Under the pieces are notes generated by a model that saw nothing but the letters and a program-made list of their open reading frames with translations, did not search any database and had not been told where the DNA came from. Below are positions 1-7,397 of a stretch of 31,189 bases of DNA, piece by piece. The stretch is from Gallionella sp. (GTDB lineage Bacteria; Pseudomonadota; Gammaproteobacteria; Burkholderiales; Gallionellaceae). Made by a program: the position numbers and the translations under genes. Position 1 is the stretch's first letter. Every line of letters starts with the position of its first letter. The stretch covers positions 1 to 31,189 of the forward strand of contig JARCRR010000195.1 in assembly GCA_029850565.1 (NCBI GenBank). The letters are read 5' to 3'.

Positions 1-219
1 GTGCCGAGCTTCCGCGAAGGCAAGGTGGTGCGTATGGAGCAATGGTTGTCCGAGCGCGGTTGGGGGTGGGCGAGTTTCGAGCAATCGTGGTTCTACAGTG
101 ATTCTTTGAATGATCTGCCGCTCTTGGCCAAAGTCCGGCATCCTGTTGCGGTCGATCCCGATCCGACATTGCGCGCACATGCAGAAAAACAAGGCTGGCA
201 GGTGCTCTCTCTGCGCTGA
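1..219 (+). CDS. HAD-family phosphatase, C-terminal part only
   Basis: This is the last 72 residues of a protein whose start lies before the window. The segment YSDSLNDLPLL is the conserved DSxND loop (motif IV) of haloacid-dehalogenase phosphatases of the SerB-like IB group, where the aspartates bind Mg2+. The following VAVDPDPTLRAHAEKQGW is the usual end of this family, in which the released product is described as not yet current and the protein closes with a short strand. The catalytic DxDxT motif is outside the window, so the substrate cannot be told; phosphoserine-like or other small phosphomonoesters are typical. The first GTG in the window is just an in-frame codon and should not be read as the true start. 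It ends 75 bases before pcnB, a neighbour often found beside this phosphatase in betaproteobacteria. Confidence 0.8.
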   Translation: MPSFREGKVVRMEQWLSERGWGWASFEQSWFYSDSLNDLPLLAKVRHPVAVDPDPTLRAHAEKQGWQVLSLR

Positions 220-242
220 TTATTTAAGGGATAGCCGGGGTG

Positions 243-248
243 TATAAT
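243..248 (+). promoter_or_regulatory. Possible -10 box of the pcnB-folK-kinase operon
   Basis: A perfect TATAAT lies in the 74-base gap before pcnB, 45 bases upstream of the preferred ATG at 294. No good -35 box is seen 16 to 18 bases upstream, so this is a suggestion from one hexamer. Its position supports starting pcnB at 294, because the earlier GTG at 240 would precede the transcript. Confidence 0.35.
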
Positions 249-293
249 CCCAACCGTCGCCGCACTCTTAGCGGCGATTCAACTTTCCAGACA

Positions 294-1640
294 ATGATAA
301 AAAGACTGATCAAACGAGTTTTCGGTAAATCGGCTGCGACGCGCTCGGTAGGCGCAGCGCTGGTGATCCCCTTCGAAGCGCACAAGGTGAGCCGAGACGG
401 CATCAGCTTCGGTGCCAAGCGCGTCACCGATGGCCTGCAAGCGGCAGGGTTTAGAGCTTTTGTGGTGGGTGGCGCTGTGCGCGATCTCATTCTGGATAAG
501 AATCCCAAGGATTTTGATGTGGCGACAGATGCCACACCGGAGGAGGTGCGTCGTGTGTTCCGTCGCGCTCGCATCATCGGGCGGCGATTCAAATTGGTGC
601 ATGTGATGTTCGGAGAGGAGACGGTCGAAGTATCCACCTTCCGTCGCGCCATTGATGCAGAAGATGCAGAGACCGACGAGCATGGTCGCATCCTGCGCGA
701 CAACGAATTCGGCGACCAAGAGCAAGATGCTGCGCGTCGTGATTTCACCGCCAATGCGCTGTTCTACGATCCCGCCACGCAAGAGATATTCGACTATCAC
801 AACGGCTATGCCGACATCCGCGCCAATATCTTGCGCATAATCGGCGACCCTGAGGTGCGTTACCGCGAAGACCCAGTGCGTATGCTGCGTGCGGTGCGTC
901 TCTCCGCCAAGTTGGGGATGAAGCTGGATCCTGCGACTGCCGCTCCCATCTCCAAGATGAAAGATCTGTTGAGTAATGTGCCGGAAGCGCGCATGTTCGA
1001 CGAGATGCTTAAGTTGCTGTTGTCGGGTCATGCGCTGGAGTGCATCAAGAAATTGCGCCAGATGGAATTGCATCACGGCATGTTACCGATGTTGGATGTC
1101 ATCCTTGAGCAGCCGATGGGTGAGAAGTTCGTCATGCTGGCCTTGAAGAACACCGATGAACGCATCGCGGCAGAGAAACCGACATCTCCAGCATTCTTGT
1201 TCGCAGCACTGTTGTGGCACGAGGTTTTGGCGACTTGGAAGATCAAACAAGATGCGGGCGAGCGCCCTATCGCCGCGATGCATGCGGCCATGGATGAAGT
1301 GCTGGAGCGTCAACGTGCACAACTCGCCATTCCGCGCCGTTACGACACGGTGATGAAAGAGCTCTGGTTGTTACAGCCACGCTTTGAGCAACGCGGTGGA
1401 CAACGCCCGATACGTTTGTTGGCGTTGCCGCGTTTCCGTGCCGCCTACGATTTCATGTTGTTGCGTTGCCAGAGTGGCGAAGCGGAAGTCGAACTGGGCA
1501 CATGGTGGGAAGAGTTTCAACATGCCGACGATGAACGTCGCGCTGAGATGTTGTTGCCCGACACCGCCGGACCCAAGAAACGTCGACGCCGCACCAAGAA
1601 ACCTTCAAATGCCGTGCAGGCAGAGTTGCCCATCGACTGA
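294..1640 (+). CDS. pcnB: Poly(A) polymerase I
   Basis: This enzyme adds 3' poly(A) tails to RNA, marking it for decay, and belongs to the class II nucleotidyltransferases shared with tRNA CCA-adding enzymes. The head domain shows VVGGAVRDLIL at about residues 57-67 and the metal-binding DFD at 73-75, followed by the RRA-GRRF-HV block that binds the nucleotide. The middle has the helical RNA-binding neck (YREDPVRMLRAVRLSAKL). The C-terminus ends in a lysine/arginine-rich tail (PKKRRRRTKK), typical of PcnB rather than CCA enzymes and likely an RNA contact. Start: ATG at 294 is preferred over the upstream GTG at 240, which sits on a likely -10 box; the protein is then 448 residues, close to E. 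coli PcnB. Its stop overlaps the start of folK by one base, so the two are probably translated together. Confidence 0.93.
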   Translation: MIKRLIKRVFGKSAATRSVGAALVIPFEAHKVSRDGISFGAKRVTDGLQAAGFRAFVVGGAVRDLILDKNPKDFDVATDATPEEVRRVFRRARIIGRRFKLVHVMFGEETVEVSTFRRAIDAEDAETDEHGRILRDNEFGDQEQDAARRDFTANALFYDPATQEIFDYHNGYADIRANILRIIGDPEVRYREDPVRMLRAVRLSAKLGMKLDPATAAPISKMKDLLSNVPEARMFDEMLKLLLSGHALECIKKLRQMELHHGMLPMLDVILEQPMGEKFVMLALKNTDERIAAEKPTSPAFLFAALLWHEVLATWKIKQDAGERPIAAMHAAMDEVLERQRAQLAIPRRYDTVMKELWLLQPRFEQRGGQRPIRLLALPRFRAAYDFMLLRCQSGEAEVELGTWWEEFQHADDERRAEMLLPDTAGPKKRRRRTKKPSNAVQAELPID

Positions 1641-2119
1641 TGAAGCATGTCGCTTTTGTAGGACTGGGGAGCAATCTGGCCGAACCGTTAGATCAAGTGG
1701 CTCATGCACTCGATGAGTTGGCTCGATTGCCGGACACGCGTGTGGTCAGAAGGTCGTCGATGTATCGCAGCGCGCCGGTAGGCTATCTGGAGCAACCCGA
1801 TTTCATCAATGCCGTGGCGCAGATCGAAACCGAGTTGACGCCGCGCGCGTTGCTGGAGGCATTGTTGGTGTTGGAGCTTGAATGCGGTCGCACGCGCGAG
1901 TTCCTTAATGCCCCAAGAACCTTGGATTTGGATGTGTTGATGTACGACGACCTCATCCATCATGAACACGGTTTGACCATTCCTCATCCGCAGATGCATC
2001 TGCGTTCGTTCGTGTTGCAGCCTTTGGTGGAGATCGCGCCGGATTGTGTGATACCCGGTGTCGGCAGGGCAGACGAAGCGTCGCAACGATGCATAGGTCA
2101 AATACTGGAGCGGCTTTGA
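1640..2119 (+). CDS. folK: 2-amino-4-hydroxy-6-hydroxymethyldihydropteridine pyrophosphokinase
   Basis: HPPK transfers pyrophosphate from ATP to hydroxymethyl-dihydropterin, the step before dihydropteroate synthase in folate synthesis; it acts in the cytosol. The 159-residue length matches the family. The N-terminal VGLGSNL motif, the pterin-binding YRSAPVGYLEQPDFINAV region, and the signature R-x-LDLDVL (in APRTLDLDVLMYDD, holding the two Mg-binding aspartates) are all present, followed by IPHPQMHLRSFVLQPL. The ATG overlaps the pcnB stop as TGATG, and the next gene starts one base after this stop, so pcnB, folK and the kinase form one transcription unit. The pcnB-folK pairing is common in proteobacteria. 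Confidence 0.95.
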   Translation: MKHVAFVGLGSNLAEPLDQVAHALDELARLPDTRVVRRSSMYRSAPVGYLEQPDFINAVAQIETELTPRALLEALLVLELECGRTREFLNAPRTLDLDVLMYDDLIHHEHGLTIPHPQMHLRSFVLQPLVEIAPDCVIPGVGRADEASQRCIGQILERL

Positions 2120-2120
2120 G

Positions 2121-2765
2121 ATGCCACTGAGTAAATATCGTTACATCGTTGTCGAAGGGCCCATCGGTGTGGGCAAGACTAGCTTAGCCAAGCGCTTGGC
2201 CGAGTATTCAGAGGCACAGACGCTGTTGGAAAAACCGCAGGACAATCCGTTCTTGTCGCGCTTCTACGATGACACGGCACGCTATGCTTTACCCACGCAA
2301 CTGTTCTTCCTGTTCCAGCGCATCAACGAAGTACGTGATCTGGCGCAGATGGACATGTTCCGCAGTCGCACCATCTCCGATTATCTGTTCGAGAAAGACG
2401 CCCTGTTCGCCCGGCTCACCCTGAGTGACGACGAATACAAACTTTACCAATCCATCTACCAAAGCCTTGCGCCGCAAGCACTGGCGCCGGATCTGGTGAT
2501 CTATCTGCAGGCCTCCACCGAATCGCTGATTGAACGCGTAAGACGTCGCGGGCATCGCTACGAACGCGCCATCTCGGACGAATATCTCACTCGTCTATCG
2601 GACGGCTACGGCGAATTCTTCCACCACTACGAGGCTGCACCGGTATTGATCGTGAATAGCGAGCATCTGAATTTTGTGGATAATGCGAACGATTTCAAAC
2701 TGCTGCTGGACCGTATCGGCAGGATGCGTGGACAGCGCGAATACTTCAACGTCGGCAGTGATTAA
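2121..2765 (+). CDS. Deoxynucleoside (deoxyadenosine/deoxyguanosine-type) kinase
   Basis: This protein is predicted to phosphorylate a deoxynucleoside with ATP for nucleotide salvage. The P-loop GPIGVGKT sits at residues 13-20, directly after YIVVE. QLFFLFQR and the SRTISDYLF block (the family's ERS/DRS-like substrate and Mg site) follow, and ERVRRRGHRYER near residue 140-155 is the arginine-rich lid. The 214-residue length is normal for the dNK/dGK/dAK family. Substrate preference cannot be read from the sequence. The gene starts one base after folK, so expression is probably coupled. In many betaproteobacteria this kinase sits exactly between folK and panB, as here. A small hairpin repeat then separates it from panB. 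Confidence 0.88.
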   Translation: MPLSKYRYIVVEGPIGVGKTSLAKRLAEYSEAQTLLEKPQDNPFLSRFYDDTARYALPTQLFFLFQRINEVRDLAQMDMFRSRTISDYLFEKDALFARLTLSDDEYKLYQSIYQSLAPQALAPDLVIYLQASTESLIERVRRRGHRYERAISDEYLTRLSDGYGEFFHHYEAAPVLIVNSEHLNFVDNANDFKLLLDRIGRMRGQREYFNVGSD

Positions 2766-2788
2766 ATATTGTTTTACCCGTTCGCTTT

Positions 2789-2808
2789 CTCCCCCGCTGG
2801 CGGGGGAG
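2789..2808. repeat. REP-like GC-rich palindrome between kinase and panB
   Basis: CTCCCCCGC and GCGGGGGAG form a perfect 9-bp inverted repeat separated by only TG. It is followed by purine-rich GGATTGAGGAGAGGGTTAG. Such palindromes with a trailing GAGGAGAGGG segment resemble dispersed extragenic repeats of proteobacteria. No T-run follows, so an intrinsic terminator is less likely. Only one copy is present in the window. Confidence 0.5.
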
Positions 2809-2836
2809 GATTGAGGAGAGGGTTAGAGAGGGCTTG

Positions 2837-3628
2837 ATGCGTAAGACACTCACCACTTTGCAGAACATGCGCGGCAAGGGCGAGAAGATCGCCGTGCTGA
2901 CCTGCTACGACGCTAGCTTTGCCGCGCTGTTGGAGAACAACGGTGTCGATGTGCTACTGGTCGGCGATTCACTCGGCATGGTGATACAAGGTCGCGAGTC
3001 CACCTTGCCAGTCACCATAGAGCAGATGGCGTATCACACCGCTTGTGTGGCGAGCGGTGCGCAGCAGGCATTTATCATCGCCGACATGCCATTCGGTACT
3101 TCACAATTTTCTGCACGCGAGACTTTCGCCCATGCCGTGCAGTTGATGCAGGCTGGAGCAGAGATGATCAAGCTCGAAGGCGGTGTCGAGATGGCGGAGA
3201 CCATCCACTTCCTCACCACGCGCGGCATCCCGGTGTGTGCGCACATCGGCCTTACACCGCAGTCCGTGCATCAATTGGGCGGTTACCGCGTGCAGGGCAG
3301 GGGTGATGCCGCAGCACAACGTCTGCGTGAGGATGCGCTGGCGTTGCAACAAGCGGGTGCGGGCATGATCGTGATAGAGGCCGTGCCTGCGGTGCTGGCC
3401 GCGGACATCACTGATCATCTTTCCATTCCCACTATCGGTATCGGCGCGGGGGCGGGTTGCTCAGGGCAGGTTTTGGTGCTGCATGACATGCTGGGTATCT
3501 ACCCAGGCAAGAAGGCGCGCTTCGTCAAAGACTTCATGCCGGGTGCAGGTTCCATCGCGCAAGCGGTGGAGAACTATGTCACCGCAGTAAAGTCCGGTGC
3601 GTTCCCAACCGCAGAGCATTCCTTCTGA
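2837..3628 (+). CDS. panB: 3-methyl-2-oxobutanoate hydroxymethyltransferase
   Basis: PanB makes ketopantoate from 2-oxoisovalerate and methylene-tetrahydrofolate, the first committed step of pantothenate and coenzyme A synthesis. The sequence shows the family blocks in order: VLTCYDASFA near the start, DVLLVGDSLGMV (Mg-binding aspartate and substrate site), FIIADMPFGT, MIKLEGG, VCAHIGLTPQSVHQLGGYRVQGR, and IGIGAGAGCSGQVLVLHDMLG near the end. Its 263 residues match E. coli PanB. ATG at 2837 is preferred over the TTG one codon before it; a purine-rich AGAGAGGG lies about 5 bases upstream. The stop overlaps the panC start in TGATG, so the two are co-translated. Its use of a folate donor fits the folK neighbour. 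Confidence 0.96.
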   Translation: MRKTLTTLQNMRGKGEKIAVLTCYDASFAALLENNGVDVLLVGDSLGMVIQGRESTLPVTIEQMAYHTACVASGAQQAFIIADMPFGTSQFSARETFAHAVQLMQAGAEMIKLEGGVEMAETIHFLTTRGIPVCAHIGLTPQSVHQLGGYRVQGRGDAAAQRLREDALALQQAGAGMIVIEAVPAVLAADITDHLSIPTIGIGAGAGCSGQVLVLHDMLGIYPGKKARFVKDFMPGAGSIAQAVENYVTAVKSGAFPTAEHSF

Positions 3629-4455
3629 TGAGACTCATCCATGCTGTCGCCGAGCTGCGCGCCCGTCTGGCGAGCGAGACGGCCATCGCTTTCGTGCCTA
3701 CTATGGGAAACCTGCACGAGGGGCATATCGAACTGGTGCGCATGGCCCGTCAACGAGGGACATGCGTGGTGGTGAGTATCTTCGTCAATCCCCTGCAGTT
3801 CGGCCCCAACGAGGATTTCGATAAGTATCCGCGCACCTTGGATGCAGACTGCGCCAAGCTGGCGGGCTTGGCGGATGTGGTGTTCGCACCAGCGGTTGGG
3901 GACATGTATCCAGAACAACAGACTCTGTATGTCGAACCGCCGCCCATCGCTAACGAGTTGTGCGGCGCGTTCCGTCCCGGCCATTTTCGCGGCATGGCGA
4001 CCGTGGTGCTGAAGTTGTTCAATCTGGCGCAACCGCAGATCGCCATTTTTGGTAAAAAGGATTATCAACAACTCGCCATCATTCGGCAGATGGTCACCCA
4101 GTTCAATCTGCCCATAGCGATCATCGGTGCAGAGACCTCACGTGCTGCCGATGGGCTGGCCTTGAGTTCGCGCAACCAATATCTTTCTCCAGAAGAGCGA
4201 ACCGAAGCCACTAATCTGTATCGAATACTGACTGAAGTAGCGAACGAGTTGAAAGCTGGTGAGAAAGACCTTGCCAGGACTGAGTTGAAAGCCAGCCAAG
4301 CCCTTGCTAATCGTGGGTGGCAAGTGGATTATGTGGCTATCCGAAGCCAAAACGGCCTGATCAAGCCGGTGGTGGAAGAGCGCAAATTGGTGGTGGCTGC
4401 GGCGGCAAGGCTAGGCAAGACTCGGTTGATCGATAATCTCGAGGTTTGTCTTTAG
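3628..4455 (+). CDS. panC: Pantothenate synthetase (pantoate-beta-alanine ligase)
   Basis: PanC joins pantoate and beta-alanine using ATP through a pantoyl-adenylate. The nucleotidyl-transferase signature PTMGNLHEGH (the HxGH-type ATP site) is at about residues 25-34, FVNPLQFGPNEDFDKYPRT follows, then FRPGHFRGMATVVLKLFNL, the FGKKDYQQL loop, and the SSRNQYLSPEER motif that contacts ATP. The length, 275 residues, is close to the usual 280. Its ATG overlaps the panB stop. The last bases of panC carry a good promoter for panD, so panD may be made both from the shared transcript and on its own. Confidence 0.96.
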   Translation: MRLIHAVAELRARLASETAIAFVPTMGNLHEGHIELVRMARQRGTCVVVSIFVNPLQFGPNEDFDKYPRTLDADCAKLAGLADVVFAPAVGDMYPEQQTLYVEPPPIANELCGAFRPGHFRGMATVVLKLFNLAQPQIAIFGKKDYQQLAIIRQMVTQFNLPIAIIGAETSRAADGLALSSRNQYLSPEERTEATNLYRILTEVANELKAGEKDLARTELKASQALANRGWQVDYVAIRSQNGLIKPVVEERKLVVAAAARLGKTRLIDNLEVCL

Positions 4456-4473
4456 GGCGTCGTTGTTTATAAT
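4446..4473 (+). promoter_or_regulatory. Sigma-70-type promoter of panD
   Basis: The -35 box TTGTCT (4446-4451, four of six consensus bases) and a perfect -10 TATAAT (4468-4473) are 16 bases apart. The -35 box lies inside the end of panC. The transcript would begin near 4480 and reach a strong ribosome site (GGAAGGAGG, 4493-4501) ahead of panD. This is a sequence match only. Confidence 0.6.
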
Positions 4474-4509
4474 GCGCGCCCCTAGCGGATAGGGAAGGAG
4501 GATGTGACC

Positions 4510-4890
4510 ATGCAACGAACCATGCTACAAGCGAAATTGCACCGTGTGCGCGTGACGCAGTCTGAACTGCATTACGAGGGTTCGTGCGCCATCGACGACG
4601 ACCTGTTGGATGCGTCCGGCATCAAGGAATACCAGCAGATAGATATCTACAACGTCACCAACGGCGAACGTTTCACCACCTACGCTATCCGTGCTCAACG
4701 CGGCTCACGCACTATCTCGGTGAACGGCGCGGCCGCGCACAAGGCCAATCCCGGCGATATCCTCATCATTGCGGCGTATTCCATCTATTCCGAGTTGGAG
4801 TTGCAGAAATATCATCCATCACTCGTCTATGTGGACGAACACAATCGCATCATCGCGCATCGTGAGCGCATCCCGGTCCAAGCTGCGTAG
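4510..4890 (+). CDS. panD: Aspartate 1-decarboxylase precursor
   Basis: PanD makes beta-alanine from aspartate for PanC and is a pyruvoyl enzyme. It is made as a proenzyme that cleaves itself before a serine: HYEGSCAID places the cleavage between Gly24 and Ser25, exactly as in E. coli, if the protein starts at the ATG at 4510. The GTG at 4504 is rejected because the GGAAGGAGG site ends only two bases before it, but about eight bases before the ATG. NGERFTTYAI and GDILIIAAY, both family blocks, are present, with the conserved Lys9 and Tyr of the active site. The protein is 126 residues, as usual. It completes the panBCD set. Confidence 0.96.
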   Translation: MQRTMLQAKLHRVRVTQSELHYEGSCAIDDDLLDASGIKEYQQIDIYNVTNGERFTTYAIRAQRGSRTISVNGAAAHKANPGDILIIAAYSIYSELELQKYHPSLVYVDEHNRIIAHRERIPVQAA

Positions 4891-4984
4891 ACGACCTTAA
4901 TATCCGCACAAGCATCAAAGAGTTGCTGCAATTTCGCCAGTCAATTAGGGATTAGGTACTCGATTCAAGAAAAGGGGAAATTGC

Positions 4985-5428
4985 ATGAGCTTACTAATAC
5001 AAAGGTCTTTGTCTGTCGTTTTCTTCCTTGTTTTGCTAAGCGGCATAGCGGTTGCGGATGAACATGAGGCAGCAATGGTTGAGACCTATGAGCAAGATGC
5101 TTGGATATCCGCCAAGGACATCAATACTCAGGAAGCTTATGAGGCTTATCTGGCCGATTATGCCAATGGTCGTCACGCAAAATATGCTAAAGCAGCGATC
5201 AACAAGATCGCAAAAGCAGAACAGCTTGCAGAAAGGGGTGTTCGCAAAGAAGTCGATGCAGATAAAGTCGTCGAAAGTCCCCTTGCAACTAGCGTTGCGA
5301 CAGAGATCGTTAAACCGCAATCAGGTCTTGTCGTTCCTGTCTCTGACGCCCCCTCTGTCCCCTCGGAACCTGCCGAAACTCCCGCAGCAACTCAGTCACA
5401 ATTGCCTGTGAATGTGACTGAAAAGTAA
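4985..5428 (+). CDS. Small exported protein with one ~35-residue YL-x-x-Y-x-x-G-R repeat
   Basis: I do not recognise a named family. Residues 1-24 form a clear signal peptide ending GIAVA before DEHEA, so the product is periplasmic or exported. Residues 36-73 (AWISAKDINTQEAYEAYL, then a tail with NGRHAKYAKAAI) match the helical repeat W-x-x-A-x(4)-T-x-EAY-x-x-YL-x-x-Y-x-x-G-R-x-x-x-x-A that occurs near caspase-like and sulfatase-modifying domains in bacteria; here it stands alone. The last 50 residues are rich in proline, serine and valine and look disordered. Start: ATG at 4985 follows AAAAGGGGAAA by a normal distance. It stands alone, 94 bases after panD, and faces the cytochrome b561 gene across a hairpin. 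Confidence 0.7.
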   Translation: MSLLIQRSLSVVFFLVLLSGIAVADEHEAAMVETYEQDAWISAKDINTQEAYEAYLADYANGRHAKYAKAAINKIAKAEQLAERGVRKEVDADKVVESPLATSVATEIVKPQSGLVVPVSDAPSVPSEPAETPAATQSQLPVNVTEK

Positions 5429-5477
5429 TCAACAAGAAGTCCACTCATAAATTCCGGTAGGAACGAACTCCAGTAAG

Positions 5478-5498
5478 AGAGCATCGAAAGGATGCTCT
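5478..5498. terminator. Hairpin between converging genes
   Basis: AGAGCATC and GATGCTCT pair perfectly over 8 bp around a GAAAG loop. It lies between the ends of the plus-strand exported protein and the minus-strand cytochrome b561. There is no T-run on either side, so termination may be weak. Confidence 0.5.
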
Positions 5499-5514
5499 AT
5501 TACGGATATATAGA

Positions 5515-6036
5515 TCAGTCCTCAAACCGTTTGATCATGATGCGGCGTAGCAGCTTGTCTTTGACGATGAACTGGTGATATAGCGCAGCGGCGACATGGA
5601 ACACCACCAGCAATAGCATGATGCCGATGAACAGTTCATGGACTTCTTTGGCATCTACCTTATGGAAATCCGGGATCAATGTTGGATCGCCGGCTTTCAG
5701 TGCATTGATCACACCGGAGGTCACAGCAGTGATGAAGCCCGTTACAGCGACCGCGATCACGGTGAGATTGGTCAGCAGATGCGTCAAAGCGGCGACCTTG
5801 TTCAGCAGCGGATTGGCGTTGGCAGGAGCTGGTTCGCCATCTTTTTTTCTGAAGTAGATACGGACCAGGGTGAGCAGCAACACGAGGTCGCCGATGAGGA
5901 AGTGCACGGGATACATCGAGAGTTTCGCTGCGGCATCTTTGCTCTCATCCAATTCGTGGCCGAAGTAGAAGGCGATGATGATAAGGACGAAGATCGCCCA
6001 ATGCATGATGGCAGTGCGTTTGCTGTATTGCTTCAT
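5515..6036 (-). CDS. Cytochrome b561 family membrane protein
   Basis: This 173-residue protein fits the bacterial di-heme b561 (CybB/YceJ) family, four-helix membrane proteins that move electrons to or from quinone. Helices lie at about residues 11-26, 42-62, 88-108 and 133-155. Histidines that could bind heme are in MHWAIF (12), YPVHFLIGD (45), LTHLLTN and VFHVAAALYHQF. The ribosome site AGGAGA lies 7 bases before the ATG. It is a single gene, with the envZ-type gene ending 63 bases upstream on the same strand, a short hairpin between them, and a converging gene downstream. A partner such as a periplasmic YceI protein is not seen nearby, so its electron donor and acceptor are unknown. Confidence 0.85.
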   Translation of the reverse strand: MKQYSKRTAIMHWAIFVLIIIAFYFGHELDESKDAAAKLSMYPVHFLIGDLVLLLTLVRIYFRKKDGEPAPANANPLLNKVAALTHLLTNLTVIAVAVTGFITAVTSGVINALKAGDPTLIPDFHKVDAKEVHELFIGIMLLLVVFHVAAALYHQFIVKDKLLRRIMIKRFED

Positions 6037-6051
6037 GTGTATCTCCTGTTG

Positions 6052-6071
6052 AAAAAATGCCTGTGCATTTT
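6052..6071 (-). terminator. Short AT-rich hairpin downstream of the first histidine kinase
   Basis: AAAATGC and GCATTTT form a perfect 7-bp stem with a 4-base loop. On the minus strand the stem runs into a T-run, so it could end the ompR-envZ transcript. It sits directly before the cytochrome b561 gene and could equally be an operator for it. Confidence 0.4.
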
Positions 6072-6098
6072 AACGGATTGCCCCGGAAAATATCCCTG

Positions 6099-7397
6099 CT
6101 ATATCCGGGATGATATGGGCAAGCGTAAGGTCGCGACCAATCCGCCACCTTCGCGTGCGGTCAATATCAATTCCCCTTGATGAGCCTTGGCTGTACGTTC
6201 GACGATAGCCAATCCCAATCCTGAGCCGCTCGCATCGCTACGTGCACTTTCCAGTCGCACGAAAGGTCGTTTCGCCGCTTCGATATGTTCGTTTTGGATA
6301 CCAATGCCATGATCGGTAACGGAGATGTCGATATTCCTTCCATCCTGCCGTAAGCGTACCGCTATATCTCCGTCGCCATATTTCACGGCATTATCCAGAA
6401 GGTTGGAAAGCGCGCGCTTGAGTAGCTGGGGGCGTAAGGTCTGGAGGGGTAGTGCTTGCAGGTCGGAGATGATCGGCGGGGTGTGTTCTTTGTAATGTCG
6501 GATAGTTTCATTCACGAGTGCGACGAGGTCGGTTGCTATGGGGGGCTCTAGTTCATCTAGTCGTGCGTAATCGAGGAACTGCTGGATGATCTCATCCATC
6601 TGTGTGACATCGGCATTGAGCCCATCACGTAGCGGTGTGTCAGTGCTCAATTCAGCCGCGAGCCGGATACGAGTCAATGGCGTGCGCAGATCGTGTGAGA
6701 TACCTGCCAATACGAGCGCGCGTTCTCTTGCGTTGGCGGCGATATCAGATGACATCTGGTTGAATGCTCGGAATACAGTGGCGATCTCTTGCGAGCCTTC
6801 TTCGGATAGTGGCAGCGGTGTTTGACCTTGGCCTATTTGCTTTGCCGCATCTGATAATCGCCTGAGAGGGCGCGCAACCTGTCGGGCAATGAGATACGCA
6901 CCCAGCAGAGCGAGTAACAGGGTGATGACACCCCACGTCAGCAGGACATGCGAGATGGGTTGTTCGATGCGTTCGTGCGGCAACGCCAGCCAGAATTCGT
7001 CGGACCCGATACGGAAACTCACCCACAAGGCATCCATCCCATTTCGGATGATGGCGAAATGCGTGTCAGGTCCCAGTTCGGCTCTAACCTTGTGCATCAT
7101 CTGTTGGATTTCCGGCGGACCATCTACAAGCGGCGTGATCACATCGTCTGCTTCTGCCATCTCTACTCGCATGCCTTCGGCGTCGTGCAACTCGGCTAAC
7201 AAGGCAGTGCGCCATTCGGGGGCGGCTGATAACACGGCGGCACGTGTCAGATTGACCACCGAGACGATCAGTTGTGCCATCTGTTGCGAGCGAGGTTCCT
7301 GTTCTGCAATGCGAAAAACGAATAGTGAGGTCGAGAGCGAAAGCACGATCAAGATGACGATCAGCAGAAAGGAGCGGGCGAGGAGTGTCTTAGGCAT
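6099..7397 (-). CDS. envZ: EnvZ-type sensor histidine kinase
   Basis: This inner-membrane kinase should pass phosphate to the OmpR-type regulator encoded just before it. Helix one is at about residues 8-29 and helix two at 151-171, enclosing a periplasmic sensor region of about 120 residues. A HAMP linker follows (ARPLRRLSDAAKQIGQG). The H-box GISHDLRTPLTR puts the phosphorylated histidine at 235, and this exact block is typical of EnvZ. The N-box LSNLLDNAVKYG and the G-boxes TDHGIGI and GSGLGLAI complete the catalytic domain. The start is ATG at 7397, which overlaps the regulator's stop (TAATG); the longer reading frame would run into the regulator. At 432 residues it is close to EnvZ (450). 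The signal sensed is unknown; the gene symbol is by similarity only. A second EnvZ-like kinase is at 23617-24936. Confidence 0.88.
   Translation of the reverse strand: MPKTLLARSFLLIVILIVLSLSTSLFVFRIAEQEPRSQQMAQLIVSVVNLTRAAVLSAAPEWRTALLAELHDAEGMRVEMAEADDVITPLVDGPPEIQQMMHKVRAELGPDTHFAIIRNGMDALWVSFRIGSDEFWLALPHERIEQPISHVLLTWGVITLLLALLGAYLIARQVARPLRRLSDAAKQIGQGQTPLPLSEEGSQEIATVFRAFNQMSSDIAANARERALVLAGISHDLRTPLTRIRLAAELSTDTPLRDGLNADVTQMDEIIQQFLDYARLDELEPPIATDLVALVNETIRHYKEHTPPIISDLQALPLQTLRPQLLKRALSNLLDNAVKYGDGDIAVRLRQDGRNIDISVTDHGIGIQNEHIEAAKRPFVRLESARSDASGSGLGLAIVERTAKAHQGELILTAREGGGLVATLRLPISSRI

Noticed and set aside
4504..4509. GTG start for panD two codons upstream
   Set aside because: The ribosome site is too close, and the Gly24-Ser25 cleavage numbering supports the ATG at 4510.
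6061..6083. GTGCATTTTAA near the cytochrome b561 start as an NsrR site
   Set aside because: The left half fits partly but the right half matches only about 4 of 11 positions.
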